Shown here in pieces: positions 36,007-46,818 of a DNA stretch of 64,000 bases (positions are counted from its first letter, which is position 1; the number at the start of each line of letters is the position of its first letter). The DNA is taken from contig CM057002.1 of the NCBI GenBank assembly GCA_029891345.1, forward strand, positions 63,478,777 to 63,542,776, in the 5' to 3' direction. The translations under genes and the position numbers were made by a program. Below the pieces are notes generated by a model. That model worked only from the letters and a program-made list of their open reading frames with translations, was not told the DNA's origin and searched no databases. Origin of the DNA: Dryococelus australis. Its lineage: Eukaryota; Arthropoda; Insecta; Phasmatodea; Phasmatidae.

Positions 36007-37173
36007 GGCTATTCGAGGTAAAATGAGCACTTTCGTAACCCCTGCGTAAGATATACACGTTGGATGATTCTCCCGCCTTATGTGAAACTACCTGAACCTG
36101 CGACTTCGTTTGCATGAAATTTGTGTTTTATGAAGTTATTAAAATACAGCCAACCATCGTGATGCCAAGGTTTTATGTTTAAAACAGTAATATTGCTTCT
36201 TTCAGTTTTAATGGAGTTATTAAATTACAACCTGTCATCGCTTCGCACATGTTTTGCGGAATGAATGAAGTATATACCTATATACCCAGCCATTGGGCCA
36301 CTGCGGTCCCACTTGATATAGTTATATCAACTAAGCCAATGTGACCCACTTGGAATCATTCTATCAACTGAGCCACTGCGGCCCCACCTGGAATCGTACT
36401 ATCTACTGAGTCACTGTGGCCCCACTTGGGATCGCTCTATCCACTAATCCACTACGGCCCCACTTAGAATAGCTCTAGACACTGGGCCACTACGGCTCTT
36501 GGGAAAGAAAGGACGACAGCCAATAGACAAAAAAGAAAGGAGAAATGACGAAACTCTTAACAATGCTTGTTTATGCCGTAATCCTAAGAAAAGCTTAATC
36601 CAGTACCTATGTACGTCCCTGATCTACATCATATCTTCGGAACCGTTTGAGATATCACGATGAAACAAAGACTAAGTTAGTCTGGGGATTATTATCTATA
36701 GACTGTATGAATTTCATGTCAATACGTTCAGTGACTTTTGCGTTAAATCCAGTCGGACAGACAGACATGAATAAAATTAACATTAGATATGGCTTAGTAA
36801 TCAATTATCCTATATGAAAAAATTATTAAACGTTGAGAATTCGAAAATCACAGACAGACACTTCTATTTTATTTCTTTGCATAGATTAACACTGCTCTGG
36901 GCCAGGTCAATTTATTCATACGTCGGTCAAGTGAAACTGCGAAATTATTATAAATGTAAATGTCTTTTCAAATTTGTTCATTTTGACACGTATGTGCATT
37001 AAAAAATCAGAAAGCGAAAGAAATAACTTCAGTTGTCCCACATGGTTATCTAACACTTTTAATTCGACTTTTCGGCACGGAACTCAGTGCGCCCATTAAA
37101 ATATGTGCAGGTAGAAGCAGATACTTTTTTTCTAAGGTTGATTTCAGAAGTGCTCACTTTATCGTGAACAGCT
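36007..37173 (+). mobile_element. Long MITE of the TTCACGGTAAAGTGAGCAC family, expanded by insertions
   Basis: Left end GGCTATTCGAGGTAAAATGA; the right end, inverted, is AGCTGTTCACGATAAAGTGA. Matching interior pieces survive near both ends (CGCCTTATGTGAAACTACC; GCGCCCATTAAAATATGTGC), but the middle holds about 750 bp of other DNA including a minisatellite at 36,293-36,495. Confidence 0.7.
36293..36495 (+). repeat. ~41-bp minisatellite (5 copies)
   Basis: Imperfect tandem units with GCCACTGCGGCCCCACTTGG followed by AATCGCTCTATCCACTGA. Confidence 0.85.
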
Positions 37174-38037
37174 TAAGGTGGCAACGGACGTTCTATTGCT
37201 GCCGCAGAGCCTGCCAGAAACTTTAGCCTCAGCTCCTAACTAGGTTGACGAAAATAAACGGGCAATTTTTCGGGTAAAATACCTATAGTATTTGCCCTGC
37301 AACTTTGTAAAGTGATTTCTCTGTCCCACAGAATTAAAAAAATTCCTAGTGTGAGAATTGGGCAATGGGAATTGCTTTGCAAAAATGCCCAGTATTCCGC
37401 AAATTTTACGAATAATGATCTTTAAAGCTCGGCTTAGCCTTTTATACCAAAAATTCTTCCTTTCCAGTTTGAAAAAAATTATTTAAAATTTTTGATTACA
37501 GAAAAATTACATTTTGCGAGTTGTTGAATACATTTTATGTCTAACATTTCCGTGTGTTGTTTGCTGGTTGAAAAAAGGCAGAAACATGTTGATCATATAT
37601 TGATATGTTCTTGACTTTACACAACTAGCAGACAACACACGGTGATATTTGAGCAGAAAAATGTTTAACACCACGTGAAAAGTTAATTTTCTATAATCGA
37701 GCATTGTTAATAGTTGCCGTGGAACATAAATTGTGACACGAAACGAAGAATATCTGCTAGGGAGGCGAAGCTGAGCCATATAAGGGAGGTGGCCTTCTTG
37801 AAGCTTGGACCTTGTTCGAGCGTGTTATAAATTACTCTCCCCCCCCCCTACGATATGTTTACCTAACAAAAGAAAACATGCCCGAAAGCAGGACACAATA
37901 ATACTTTTGAGATATCACGTGTGCTAAATATATTATTTTCAAGCCCTCAAACATTATTGATACCTGTTTTTTTTAGACTGCTGTATCCAAAAACATACTA
38001 CCCGTACACAAGCGAAACTTCCACAGGACCCTATATT
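37174..38037. other. Non-coding stretch
   Basis: No recognisable gene. The minus ORF at 37,507-37,779 has no known motif. Confidence 0.4.
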
Positions 38038-38290
38038 GGGGCCACGGTGGCTAAGAGGTTAGCCTGCTCGCCTCCTTGCAAGGCCATCCGGGTTCAATCC
38101 TCGACCGGGCTACTCAGGATTTTCGAATGTGGGAATCTTGCCGGACGATGACGTTGGTCGGCGGGTTTTCTCAGGTATCTCCAGTGTTTTCCTCATCTCT
38201 TTATTCCGGCGCTGCTCCATACTCACCTGAATCACCCTCATCGGCTCTCAAGACCTCGATATTAAGAGCTACCCAAATCTGTCCACTCCA
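38038..38290 (+). mobile_element. tRNA-derived SINE (family 1), copy 1
   Basis: The tRNA-like head is GGGGCCACGGTGGCTAAGAG (A box) and CCGGGTTCAATCCTCGACC (B box). The body contains GTGGGAATCTTGCCGGACGA and CTCATCGGCTCTCAAGACC, shared with copy 2 at 61,651-61,893. The 3' end is approximate. The 198-codon ORF starting here at 38,076 is not a gene. Confidence 0.85.
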
Positions 38291-41000
38291 CTCCACAGGA
38301 GACTGTGATGAACTTTGTCACAAACCATCAATGAAAAAAATTGTAGGGCTGCTTCTTATAAAGTTAAATAGGCAGGCCTACATGCAACCGCGCCAGCTAA
38401 GTCGTGTGCTTAAAAGCGATGGCACACTTTATGTACGTGTCTGTGTAGTCCTTATCGCTTCCCTGTTTCTGAGCCTCAAAGTTAGTGAGGATTTTCATGT
38501 TACGGATGTGAACTGGGAATGTATACATTCACCCATATCGGAGATGGTAATCCAGTTGGGTAAAATTACATCCATTTCTCACCACCTCGCCCTGGATGCA
38601 GGGCAATCATACCCTCGAATAAAGTCTCCTTCCCCAGAGATTAAGTTTTCTCTACTATGCCCATTTGCTTGAAACATGGTTTAAGTAAGGCAATAACCCA
38701 TATATTCTATGAAAATTTGTATACGTCTTTACATACATTTTAGAGACTATAGTTGAACACAGCAAAGGTTTGATAATCAAAGCTGTTGCAACCTAAATGC
38801 GTTGTAATTACTGGAGTAATTGGCCATCGCGCCAAAATTTGACTGTCCATATTTCTTTAATAAAAAAATCAGTAACTCTACAAGCACTTTTTTCGCCCTC
38901 GTTCTTATTAGAAATATATACTGATTATTTAGATACTTTTTAATTAACTTGAAACTATGAAAAGTGCAATATTTTTTAATGGAACGTTTCATTTTGTTTG
39001 AATATTAGTTTTACCAAAGAGGAAGGTTTTTTTTTTTCACTAAGGTGTGCTTGTCATATAGTGTAGCCTCTCCGAAGAAAGGCAGAGTATGAGAACAGAA
39101 AAACCAAGGAGACTTGCATTGAACTTGCTATGAATTGGAAATATAACAAGACGATCTCTTATATCAGTAATAGCATTCTATATTGCGTACTATATAATCT
39201 ATGAAAAATTCTGTCTTATACATGACAAGACAGACGGAAAGTCATAAAATGAGTAGTGTTACGAAAAGAGGCAGACAAACTGTTATATAAAAAGGCTATG
39301 GATTAGTTATTGTTTATTTATCTTATCTTCAGAAAGCTATCATTAATCTTGGTGTGTAATTTAATTAGTTTATGCTCCACCACAATCCGTAAGTCACTAA
39401 AATGAGTTTAAAATTTGTTTTACCTCAGACACTTCGTTCAACGGAAAAAGTATAAGGTGCACATCTTTCTGTAAGGTTAGTTATAAAATTCGTTCGCCAT
39501 AAATTCAAAACATTTTGCGGAAAGTAAATATGTGAAAAGTGTTTAAATTAATATAATTATCATTCAAGCTATGCTCAATTCTCTATATATGTACCGCGAC
39601 GGTGAAACAACATGTATAGAGAATTTCTTGAGGAAGGTTTAGGTAAAGGCGTATAATACATCAATATTTCATGTTAAGAAAGTAGGTAAATGTCGACGTT
39701 TTCTGATCAAGTCGAGATTAGCCGCTTTTCGGGCGCTTAGGTGACTTACGCTGACTAAACCATAAGTGATACACCAAATTAATGTCACACAATTGTAGAT
39801 CTCAAAAAAGTCTACAATAAAAGTCCTCAACATATGTTTGTCTTTTAAGGATGAGCCACAGTACTCATTTTTGTCTTTTAAAGTTCACTTACGAAGACTT
39901 TTTGAACAACACAGTATTAATCCTATGTTAATTACCTTAAGCATTTAGTGTATATAAGTTAACTCTTGTCATTTTCCTATTCCATATTTTTATAGCCTTA
40001 ACTCACCTTTCATTGATTATACAATCCATGTTAACAGTATGCCCCACTCCTTACATCCATTGCAGAATGTATCAATAGGACAAACAAAATCAGAATGTCA
40101 ATTAAACGTTTATTTTAAGTAATAGGAAAAAAAATTCTGATGATTGTCCCTAACAGAATCCCATTTTCTTACTAAAATAAGAACATATTTTTATTAGTTA
40201 TTATTTTGGAATTGATTGTTTAACGACCAGACGGTGTATAGAATATAAATATATTTAATAATTTTTTTTTTAGTTATAAATTTTTTTAATTAAAGATCTA
40301 AATATTTTATTACCTGTATTGTTACTTCAAATTTAAGTGTATTTGTAGGTGAAAGTGTATTTCGTTTCGATTCAGTAAAAAAAAAATGTTCCTCAAAATT
40401 TGTTAATAGAGGGAATATAATATTAAAAGTAATTAATGACTATTTTATAACCTTACACAACAAGGAATTTATTAACGGTGCCTGAAGACTAGATAACGAT
40501 ATAGTGGTGGAGGCACGGATAGTAAGTAATATTACCAGTGATTGAGTAAAAACTTAATTACTTTTTTGCTATTTTGAAAGCAGTACAACTTTACGTAGGC
40601 CTATGCCAGAAAAAAAATACAAATGTCACAAAAGTATTATTGTAATTTTTAAGATAAAATATTATTTATGACACATATGTTACTTAGATGGGTGTTTCAA
40701 CATAACCTCTGCAAAACAAAGAATTCGGTTTATAAAGTGTTACGTTTTTGAATCTTAAACCATAAATATCTAAGCCATTACAATTATTTGATGCAATAAA
40801 AAACCTACTTATGTAACAATTCCTGAGGCGGTTTCCTTTAAAAGTAAACTTAAAGACAGAGTTTCCTTAATCCTTGACACCCTTTCACCCCCAGATGCAC
40901 AATAATTTGCAATCAATTATACCGCAATCATAACAATAAGCAAAAATGGAAATGTTGGTGATAATTTCTTGACAAAAATTATCTAGGAGCTGTATAAATT
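38291..41000. other. AT-rich non-coding stretch upstream of the ITR-bounded element
   Basis: No gene, RNA or known repeat recognised. Composition becomes steadily more AT-rich toward 41 kb. Confidence 0.45.
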
Positions 41001-41272
41001 GGTTCAGCACAATCCATTTTTCCCCATAAAATCCTCGATTTTGTCTCGAATTTCATGCGTTATACCTCCAAAATGCTACAAAATAAAAATTACACATAAA
41101 ATCATGCACGAATACCGATCGTAATATTTATCGCAAAAAAATAAGCAAAATCAACCTATTGCGCATTAAATTAAACAAATTTAGACCAAAAAATGCAACC
41201 TAATTCAAACACCGAAATTAAGTTAATTTAGCCCAAAATTATGCAATTTATGCTACAATGAAGTAAAATATT
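41001..41272 (+). repeat. Left terminal inverted repeat
   Basis: It starts GGTTCAGCACAATCCATTTT and aligns, with scattered differences, to the complement of 46,543-46,818 over its whole length. Shared phrases include CATAAAATCCTCGATTTT, TACAAAATAAAAATTACA and ATAAAATCATGCACGAATAC. Confidence 0.9.
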
Positions 41273-41316
41273 AGGTTATTATTCTTTATTGATTATATTC
41301 GAAGCTCTACTAACCT

Positions 41317-41550
41317 TTAAAAAAAAAAATCTTCTATATGTTCAAACTCGTCACCAATTTCTCGAAGCTCATCTTCGTTGCAAACGCTATCTACAATCAT
41401 TAACTGTAATTTGTGTAGATTTCGATAGAATATGAAAACTATATTTCGGAGTTCGGGAGACTTCATATTTATGGTGTACGCTGAGAAAGTTTATTTAGGA
41501 CCTCCTTTTAAAATGTTAGTCAAACTGGATGGTAAACCGAGCGAAGCCAT
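41317..41550 (-). pseudogene. Small unknown ORF next to left inverted repeat
   Basis: The ATG at 41,550 opens a frame of about 77 codons broken by a single TAA at codon 20, after MASLGLPSSLTNILKGGPK. The rest includes SPELRNIVFIFY and an acidic end (NEDELREIGDEFEHIEDFF). I do not recognise it. Its position downstream of the capsid gene, same strand, and near-intact frame suggest it was a real small gene of the element, perhaps a structural or accessory protein; that is inference only. Confidence 0.4.
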
Positions 41551-41763
41551 TTTTATTTATAAAGAAAACATTTATTTAGATTTAATCAAATGATTTTTTA
41601 CCAGACTAAACAACTTAATAATACATATAAACATTTCAATGAAATTATGGAAACATTTAGTTGTTTCTGTAAAATCGTTTACATCCTCCATTTATTAATT
41701 TAAAAAAATTATATATCTTCAGCAATATTTTCTTTCAAATCATCAGAAGTTAGATTTCTTTGA

Positions 41764-42940
41764 CTAATTAGAACATAAAATAGCATTGCAAGTTATTCCT
41801 GCTTCAACAACTTTGTTCAAATCTAGACAAGTTTTTGTGTTTGTTTTATCATGAACAACAGTTGGTTTTCTATATAAACAATCAGTAACAAATAATGGTC
41901 TTCGCCCCCAAAATGAAAAATTATTGATATCACCTTGAGTGTTTACAGTTGATTTATAATAAAGTTTATTATTTCTACATCGAGTATCTAGTTTTGATTT
42001 AGAATTTCTAATATTATTATTAGAAATAAACATTATTGGGTCACAAAGACCATTTTCAATATCTAGATTCCAATCTTCTTTAGGAAAGATCTCATTTCTT
42101 CCATTCTTAATGTAAATATTCCTTACATTACAGTGATCATACATAGAACCATGTACATACTGTTCAACACGAATTTCTTTATTAGTTTGAAAGCCTACAA
42201 TTACAAAATCAGACATATAAAAATATAAATTATTATATAGATCTGTTATAACAAAATTTAAAACAGTTGTTCCAGCAGGAACTTCTTTTTCTAGAAATTG
42301 CCGTTAATTAAAACTAATAGGTATTTTTGGATGTTTGTATGCTTTTTCTTTAACTGCAATGGCTGTGTTAGATTCGTATTCAACAATAGTCCAGATAATT
42401 TATAATTTTTGAATATCAATATTACCTGGATCAGCATAACTTTTCTGAACTGCTCCATTTGCGTCCATAGTTTCATTAACATATAAACAATTGTTATCAG
42501 ATGAATTTCGAATAAAAGTAATTCTATAACCGCCTTTCCAGTAATTTTCATTGCTATCACGAATGAAGCCAAACAGATATCTTAGTTGCTAAGTTATTTC
42601 ATTTGTTTAATACTGTGAACAGATTTTACATGATATTTATTATCAACACAAGTAAATTCTGAATAATTTTCCTCACGTGGATATCTTAACAATGTATTCA
42701 TCATTGTTGAAGTTAAACCTGGGTTATCAACAGCCTCAATAATATGTCCATGTTTTGATATTTATATTCTAAAAAACTGAAAAGGAAAAAAGTTAGCACA
42801 AACATCAATATTATCTAATTTTGCGTATTTTGCCTCATCTCCAAATTCGTCTCTTTTTAATAAGCGATATTGTTAATAAACATAAGCATCATTTGGAAAA
42901 GATAAACTATCACCTATTTGAATATCAAACTCAATTCTGT
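41764..42940 (-). pseudogene. Polinton/adintovirus-type major capsid protein, decayed
   Basis: In Polinton-like elements this double-jelly-roll protein forms the icosahedral shell. The C-terminal 150 codons (41,764-42,216) are open and contain FVIVGFQTNKE, DHCNVRNIYI, DWNLDIENG and PLFVTDC, the pattern typical of this capsid family. In the same frame upstream, past two TAA codons, come IIWTIVEYES and GGYRITFIRNSSDNNC. Further pieces, LRYLFGF and IIEAVDNPGLTSTMMN (42,570-42,760), are separated by a TAG and a frameshift. The N-terminal part, DIQIGDSLSFPNDAYVY, begins near 42,935 just after the polymerase fragment ends. It spans nearly the usual family length. The minus ORF at 42,291-42,572 is an out-of-frame shadow. 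Confidence 0.75.
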
Positions 42941-42964
42941 TATTGTAAACGATTTAATTCCCCC

Positions 42965-45010
42965 TAGTTTTATCAGTTGGAGGAAAGTGCATGTCGAACA
43001 TTTGGAAATGTATTTAACCACGAAATAGAATTATTGCTAAACATTTCTTTTTTATCATCTTTAACTACTGCAATAGTATTATTCATAAGAAAAATTGTTT
43101 TATAAACAGTCATACAAACACCTGCGATTGTTATGTAGCGGAATGGATATATATTTGCTATTTCTAGAACATATTCTCTTAATTGAAGACAAACATGTCT
43201 TAAAATGTCAACATCAGAATCACAGCATTCAACAAATTCTTTTTGAAATCGAAGATATATATATTTTTTTTTTTCAGCATGCCATTTTAGAAAGTATTTT
43301 CGTTGTTCTTGTTTCATTGTATTGACTTCGTAATATTTTGTAGCAGGTATTTTTCCGTTATAATTTTGATTTCCTGGTTTATTGAAAAAGTGTGGAAAAA
43401 AATCATTTTTTAAGCTATTTTAATCCGAATATTTTCGGAAATATTGCAAGACTTCCTTGAATAAAGTTTATGCGATCAATTATTTTTATATTTAGACTCG
43501 ATATTTTAAGTTACATAATTTTTTATACTTGATATATTGTTTGAGGTTTTATAGTGTTTCTAACGCTATATTTTAAAATAAAATATGAATCGTAGCCTTT
43601 GAAATTGTCTGCAATCCTTTGTGTACATCCTTTATTTTCATGAGAGAGAACCCATTCGAAAACTCATCATTTGTTTTAAAATGTGTTTTGTTACCATAAA
43701 AAATTTTGAACGGATATAAAGTTTGGTGTTTGAGAACCAGTATTCAATAAAGTAGTATTTTTCAGTGTAAGAACAATTCATATTTTTTTCTTGTTTCGCC
43801 CATTACAAGTACAAGCTTTTGTACAAAAAAAAAAGCCTTTTTGAGACTTCTCTTGCATAAAAAATGTATGTCCATCGGTTTTCACAATTTCCTTACACCT
43901 CCAACATTTGGTATAACCACATTCGTGTTTTTTTTTTCTTAGGCATATTTCGTTACAAGTTCTACACTTATAAACCGTTTCACACACATCGTCGTAATTA
44001 GTAAAACATTCCTGTCCAAAACAATATCTATTACATTTTTTACAGTGTATACTAACTAATACGATCTTCACCTTCCTAAACTTTTTCGTGTTGTGGTTTT
44101 TTACACAAATTACATTTCTTTTTATTATTTTTCTCACACTCCTGTTGATCTTTATTATTGTACGGTTTGCAACATGTTTTACAATAATAAACACTACCGA
44201 AAAATGCTTTAATACTATTAACTACATCGTAAAGTTCATCGTGTGGGTACAAATAAATAGCCGTTGGTTTTTTGAACCAGAATGAATAATGGAATTTAAA
44301 TGTGCAGCTGAAACAACTTTAATTTAAATATTCAGAAAATTTTCTGCATCCATAATATCTTCCAAACTGAAACCGATTTCACAACTTTTACCCATTCTTA
44401 CACAAAGTTCACGAGCCTATTCGCCTTGGAATTTTTTTCCTTCTCTAATGTATTTAAGTTCGTTTTTCGTTAATTATACATCCAAAATGATATTATTGTC
44501 GTGTGCTAAAGCTGTAATTATTGCTATAGGCCCACATAAATTATCACCATTATTAATTTTATTAAAACATTGTTTTGCTTTTATATCTTAAGTTAAATTG
44601 ACAATTTTTTTGCCTCTTGCACCGTTACCCCTGGGTATTTTATAAACATCAATATCGAAAGTAGTTTCATTTATATCTACACGTTCATTTGATGTAATTA
44701 TTCTCTCAATTAGAATACGTAAATTTTCGGGGTTTAAATGGTTATTTCTTGCAGCCGAAATTGTATGGCAAAAATTGTGATTATTTGCATATATTCTCAT
44801 TTGACCACCATTTCTATAAACAGTTAATTTTCTTACAGAACTCATTGCTGCGTGAACTGCATTTCGAACAGCATTAATTTTTTCTATCGAATTGTCTTGT
44901 AAATTATTTATGTGAATGCTGTATTTTGTTTGCCAAATGTATCTATCATTAAAATAACATTCACGTTCACGAATTTCAAAGGGTGGTCTCCTTTCCACAT
45001 GTTCATTAAG
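42965..45010 (-). pseudogene. Polinton/adintovirus-type protein-primed DNA polymerase B, N-terminal and exonuclease regions only
   Basis: A protein-primed polymerase would replicate the element. From the N-terminus: an N-terminal domain ending YKIPRGNGARGKK (44,588-44,998); then an OTU-like patch, NNGDNLCGPIAIITALAHD (about 44,500-44,555), across TAA/TAG interruptions; HDELYDVVNSIKAFFGS and a Cys-rich zinc region (CKTCCKPY, CKKCNRYC, CRTCNEIC, CWRCKEIV; 43,850-44,190); an exonuclease part with NFKGYDSYFIL (about 43,600); and CCDSDVDILRHVCLQL...YITIAGVCMTVYK (42,973-43,317), ending NVRHALSSN. The catalytic palm with its polymerase motifs is missing: capsid sequence begins within about 40 bases. 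At least six stops and three frameshifts are visible. Confidence 0.8.
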
Positions 45011-45595
45011 AATTTTTGTTCAACAGGAAATATTTGATCAAAACTTTTATTTTCTTCTTTAATTTAGGGTTTTGAAAAAGTAAAATTTTTTTAATTCCGG
45101 TTAATTTTATTTTTTTGGGGATACAAATATCTGACTAGAGAATGGAAATATTTTTTTTTTCATTCAGTTCTATCATTTGAATAGAGTTCTCTAACACTGA
45201 GATGTGAAAATGGTAAATTTATAAAGTTTGTTTTTTTTTCTTCATTTCTAATAAATGGTATAATAGTTGTGATTAAATCAGCTTTCCTTAAATTATACAA
45301 ATATATAATTTTAAATTATTTAGCGAAGATTTTTAGCTCTCGCACTCTCCTCCCGCTCAACTAAACTACTAGATTGTTCGTTGCCATTATTATTGTTTCA
45401 TTTATATAGAAAAATTTTATTAAAGGTTAAAAAATATATAAAGATGATGTAGAACTATAAAATTAATATAAATAAATAAATTAAATTGTAATAATGTTTA
45501 AATCATTGATAGTAATATTTAAATATTGAAATTATCATATGATAATATTTCTCGTTATTTTTTATTTTATTTATTTTTTTATTTTATTTTTTCAT
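45011..45595. other. AT-rich spacer inside the ITR-bounded element
   Basis: No conserved ORF. Composition is nearly all A and T with T-runs. It lies between the polymerase N-terminus and the zinc-module gene, both on the minus strand, and may hold the polymerase promoter. Confidence 0.4.
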
Positions 45596-46118
45596 ATTTT
45601 TGTATGTTTATTCTTAGTAGTTGTATGATGAGGAAATAATTCTAAAGTCTCACTACATGCTGTACATGTCTTTGTTGTACAATTAACATGTTGAATTTAA
45701 TTTAGAATATCTACTAATGCATTGTGAGGTGTAGCATTTTATGGTCTTATTTTCTCATTAAAACATTTTTTTACATTTTGTCTATAGTCGCTTTATGAGG
45801 ATAAAATGAATCGATGGGTTTATTCTCGTTACATAATATACACGTCTTAGTTGAATAATCACTATGACGAGTTTCATTTGCAATGTGTAATTTAGCATTT
45901 TTGTTCCTTTTGAGATATAGTTTAGGTACATATTTTCCACGTTCGCATAATACTATCTCTTTATTTAAATCATAATGATTTCTGGCATATTCGGCGGAAC
46001 ATTTTTTACAGTTATTGTGTGATTATGTAATGGAAAAAATTCAATGTTTAGTACTTCACCACACTCGTTGCATTGCTTACAGATGGTATTATTTTCCATT
46101 TCGAGAATTGAATCCATT
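45596..46118 (-). pseudogene. Protein with three tandem CxxC...CKKC zinc modules, decayed
   Basis: Starting at the ATG near 46,118 the frame encodes a repeat of a treble-clef-like module: C-x2-C, then an aromatic pair with a His (FFPLHNHT, FYPHKATI, LFPHHTTT), then C-K-x-C. Module 1 has CNECGEVLNIEFFPLHNHT, module 2 TKTCILCNENKPIDSFYPH, module 3 TKTCTACSETLELFPHH. The modules sit in different frames because of at least two frameshifts, and TAA/TAG stops lie between modules 2 and 3. The pattern resembles zinc-binding modules of endonuclease VII/HNH-type and other viral nucleic-acid-binding proteins, but no HNH active site is visible. I do not know this protein in described Polintons. Function unknown, probably nucleic-acid binding. 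Confidence 0.55.
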
Positions 46119-46201
46119 TCATTTATAAAGATAAAAATTTATTAAAATAAATAAACAAAATTTCTTTATTTTAATAATTTTTTCTTTATAAATAAAACAA
46201 A

Positions 46202-46544
46202 ATGGAATCACTTATAAAAAAAGTTGAACAATTCATATAAATTGACTAAACTACAAGTTCTCGAAATTAATAAATGGTATGCTGCTACAGAATTTAGAAT
46301 GTATGTATCTAAGATTGGTAAAAAAATTAATTGTGTTCTAGAATGTAAGTATAAAATTACATTACCAGATCGTAATGTAAATATGTTTGATAAAAATAGT
46401 TTAAAATGAATAAATGATAAAAAAGTTTTTATAGCATCTAAAGGCTTAAAAGAAATGGAAAATTGCGCTCCTATATTCATGATAGAGAATTTTCTTAAAA
46501 TATATATAAATTCTATTAATTTGAATCTATCAATTATCTTTTAA
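46202..46544 (+). pseudogene. Small divergent ORF (possible OB-fold/ssDNA-binding-like protein)
   Basis: The only plus-strand gene of the element. An ATG at 46,202 (MESLIKKVEQFI) runs into a frameshifted open stretch (46,224-46,409) with LQVLEINKWYAATEFRMYV, KIGKKINCVLECKYKITLP and DRNVNMF, and continues in frame past a TGA to 46,544 (KVFIASKGLKEMENCAP). The pattern of a tKyG-like turn followed by LxxxYKITLPxR resembles small conserved proteins of unknown or suspected ssDNA-binding function seen in insect Polinton-like elements. This similarity is from memory and weak. Its end coincides with the inner edge of the right inverted repeat. Confidence 0.4.
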
Positions 46545-46818
46545 ATATTTTCATTTGATTTTAGCTTAATTTGCATAATTTTGAACTAAATTATTTAATC
46601 TCTTTTTTTACTTGAATTAGCTTTCATTTTTGGTTTAAATTTGCTAAATTTGATGCATAATCGGTTGATTTTGCTTATGTTTGCGAGAAATATTACGTTC
46701 AGTATTCGTGCATGATTTTATCTGTAATTTTTATTTTGTAACATTTCGGAGGTATAAAGCATGACATTTGTGGAAAAATCGAGGATTTTATGACAAAAAA
46801 AATGGATAGTGCTGGACC
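46543..46818 (-). repeat. Right terminal inverted repeat
   Basis: The complement starts GGTCCAGCACTATCCATTTT and aligns with 41,001-41,272. The outermost ten bases differ from the left end at one position (GGTTCAGCAC versus GGTCCAGCAC). The immediate flanks (TATAAATT on the left, TACCCATATA on the right) show no obvious duplication. Confidence 0.9.

Larger units (their letters stand above)
41001..46818 (-). mobile_element. Endogenous Polinton-like/adintovirus-like element bounded by ~275-bp inverted repeats
   Basis: Long terminal inverted repeats (41,001-41,272 and 46,543-46,818) delimit a 5.8-kb, extremely AT-rich unit. Between them lie decayed genes of the Polinton/adintovirus kit: a protein-primed DNA polymerase B (partial) and a major capsid protein on the minus strand. 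There is also a zinc-module protein (minus), a small ORF next to the left repeat (minus) and a divergent small ORF next to the right repeat (plus). I find no integrase, ATPase or protease. Polintons are usually 15-20 kb with 6-bp target duplications. This unit is far shorter and I see no clear duplication. Either it is an internal-deletion derivative or a lineage with a reduced genome. All genes carry stops, so it is an inactive fossil. Confidence 0.8.

Noticed and set aside
35443-36030. Long ORFs on both strands (up to 195 codons)
   Set aside because: They are produced by the stop-free 33-bp minisatellite; the flanking codons show no conserved domain.
38076-38672. 198-codon ORF
   Set aside because: It starts inside a tRNA-derived SINE and has no domain; the open frame is chance.
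42291-42572. 93-codon minus ORF
   Set aside because: Out-of-frame shadow of the capsid-like remnant, whose motifs lie in the neighbouring frame.
42290-44590. Stop-codon reassignment (TAA/TAG as Gln)
   Set aside because: Stops also replace expected Glu and Gly positions, CAA is used normally, and frameshifts are present; decay explains it better.
41001-46818. Contaminating viral or organellar contig
   Set aside because: The element has clear inverted termini inside continuous AT-rich host-like sequence and its genes are all decayed, which fits an old insertion.
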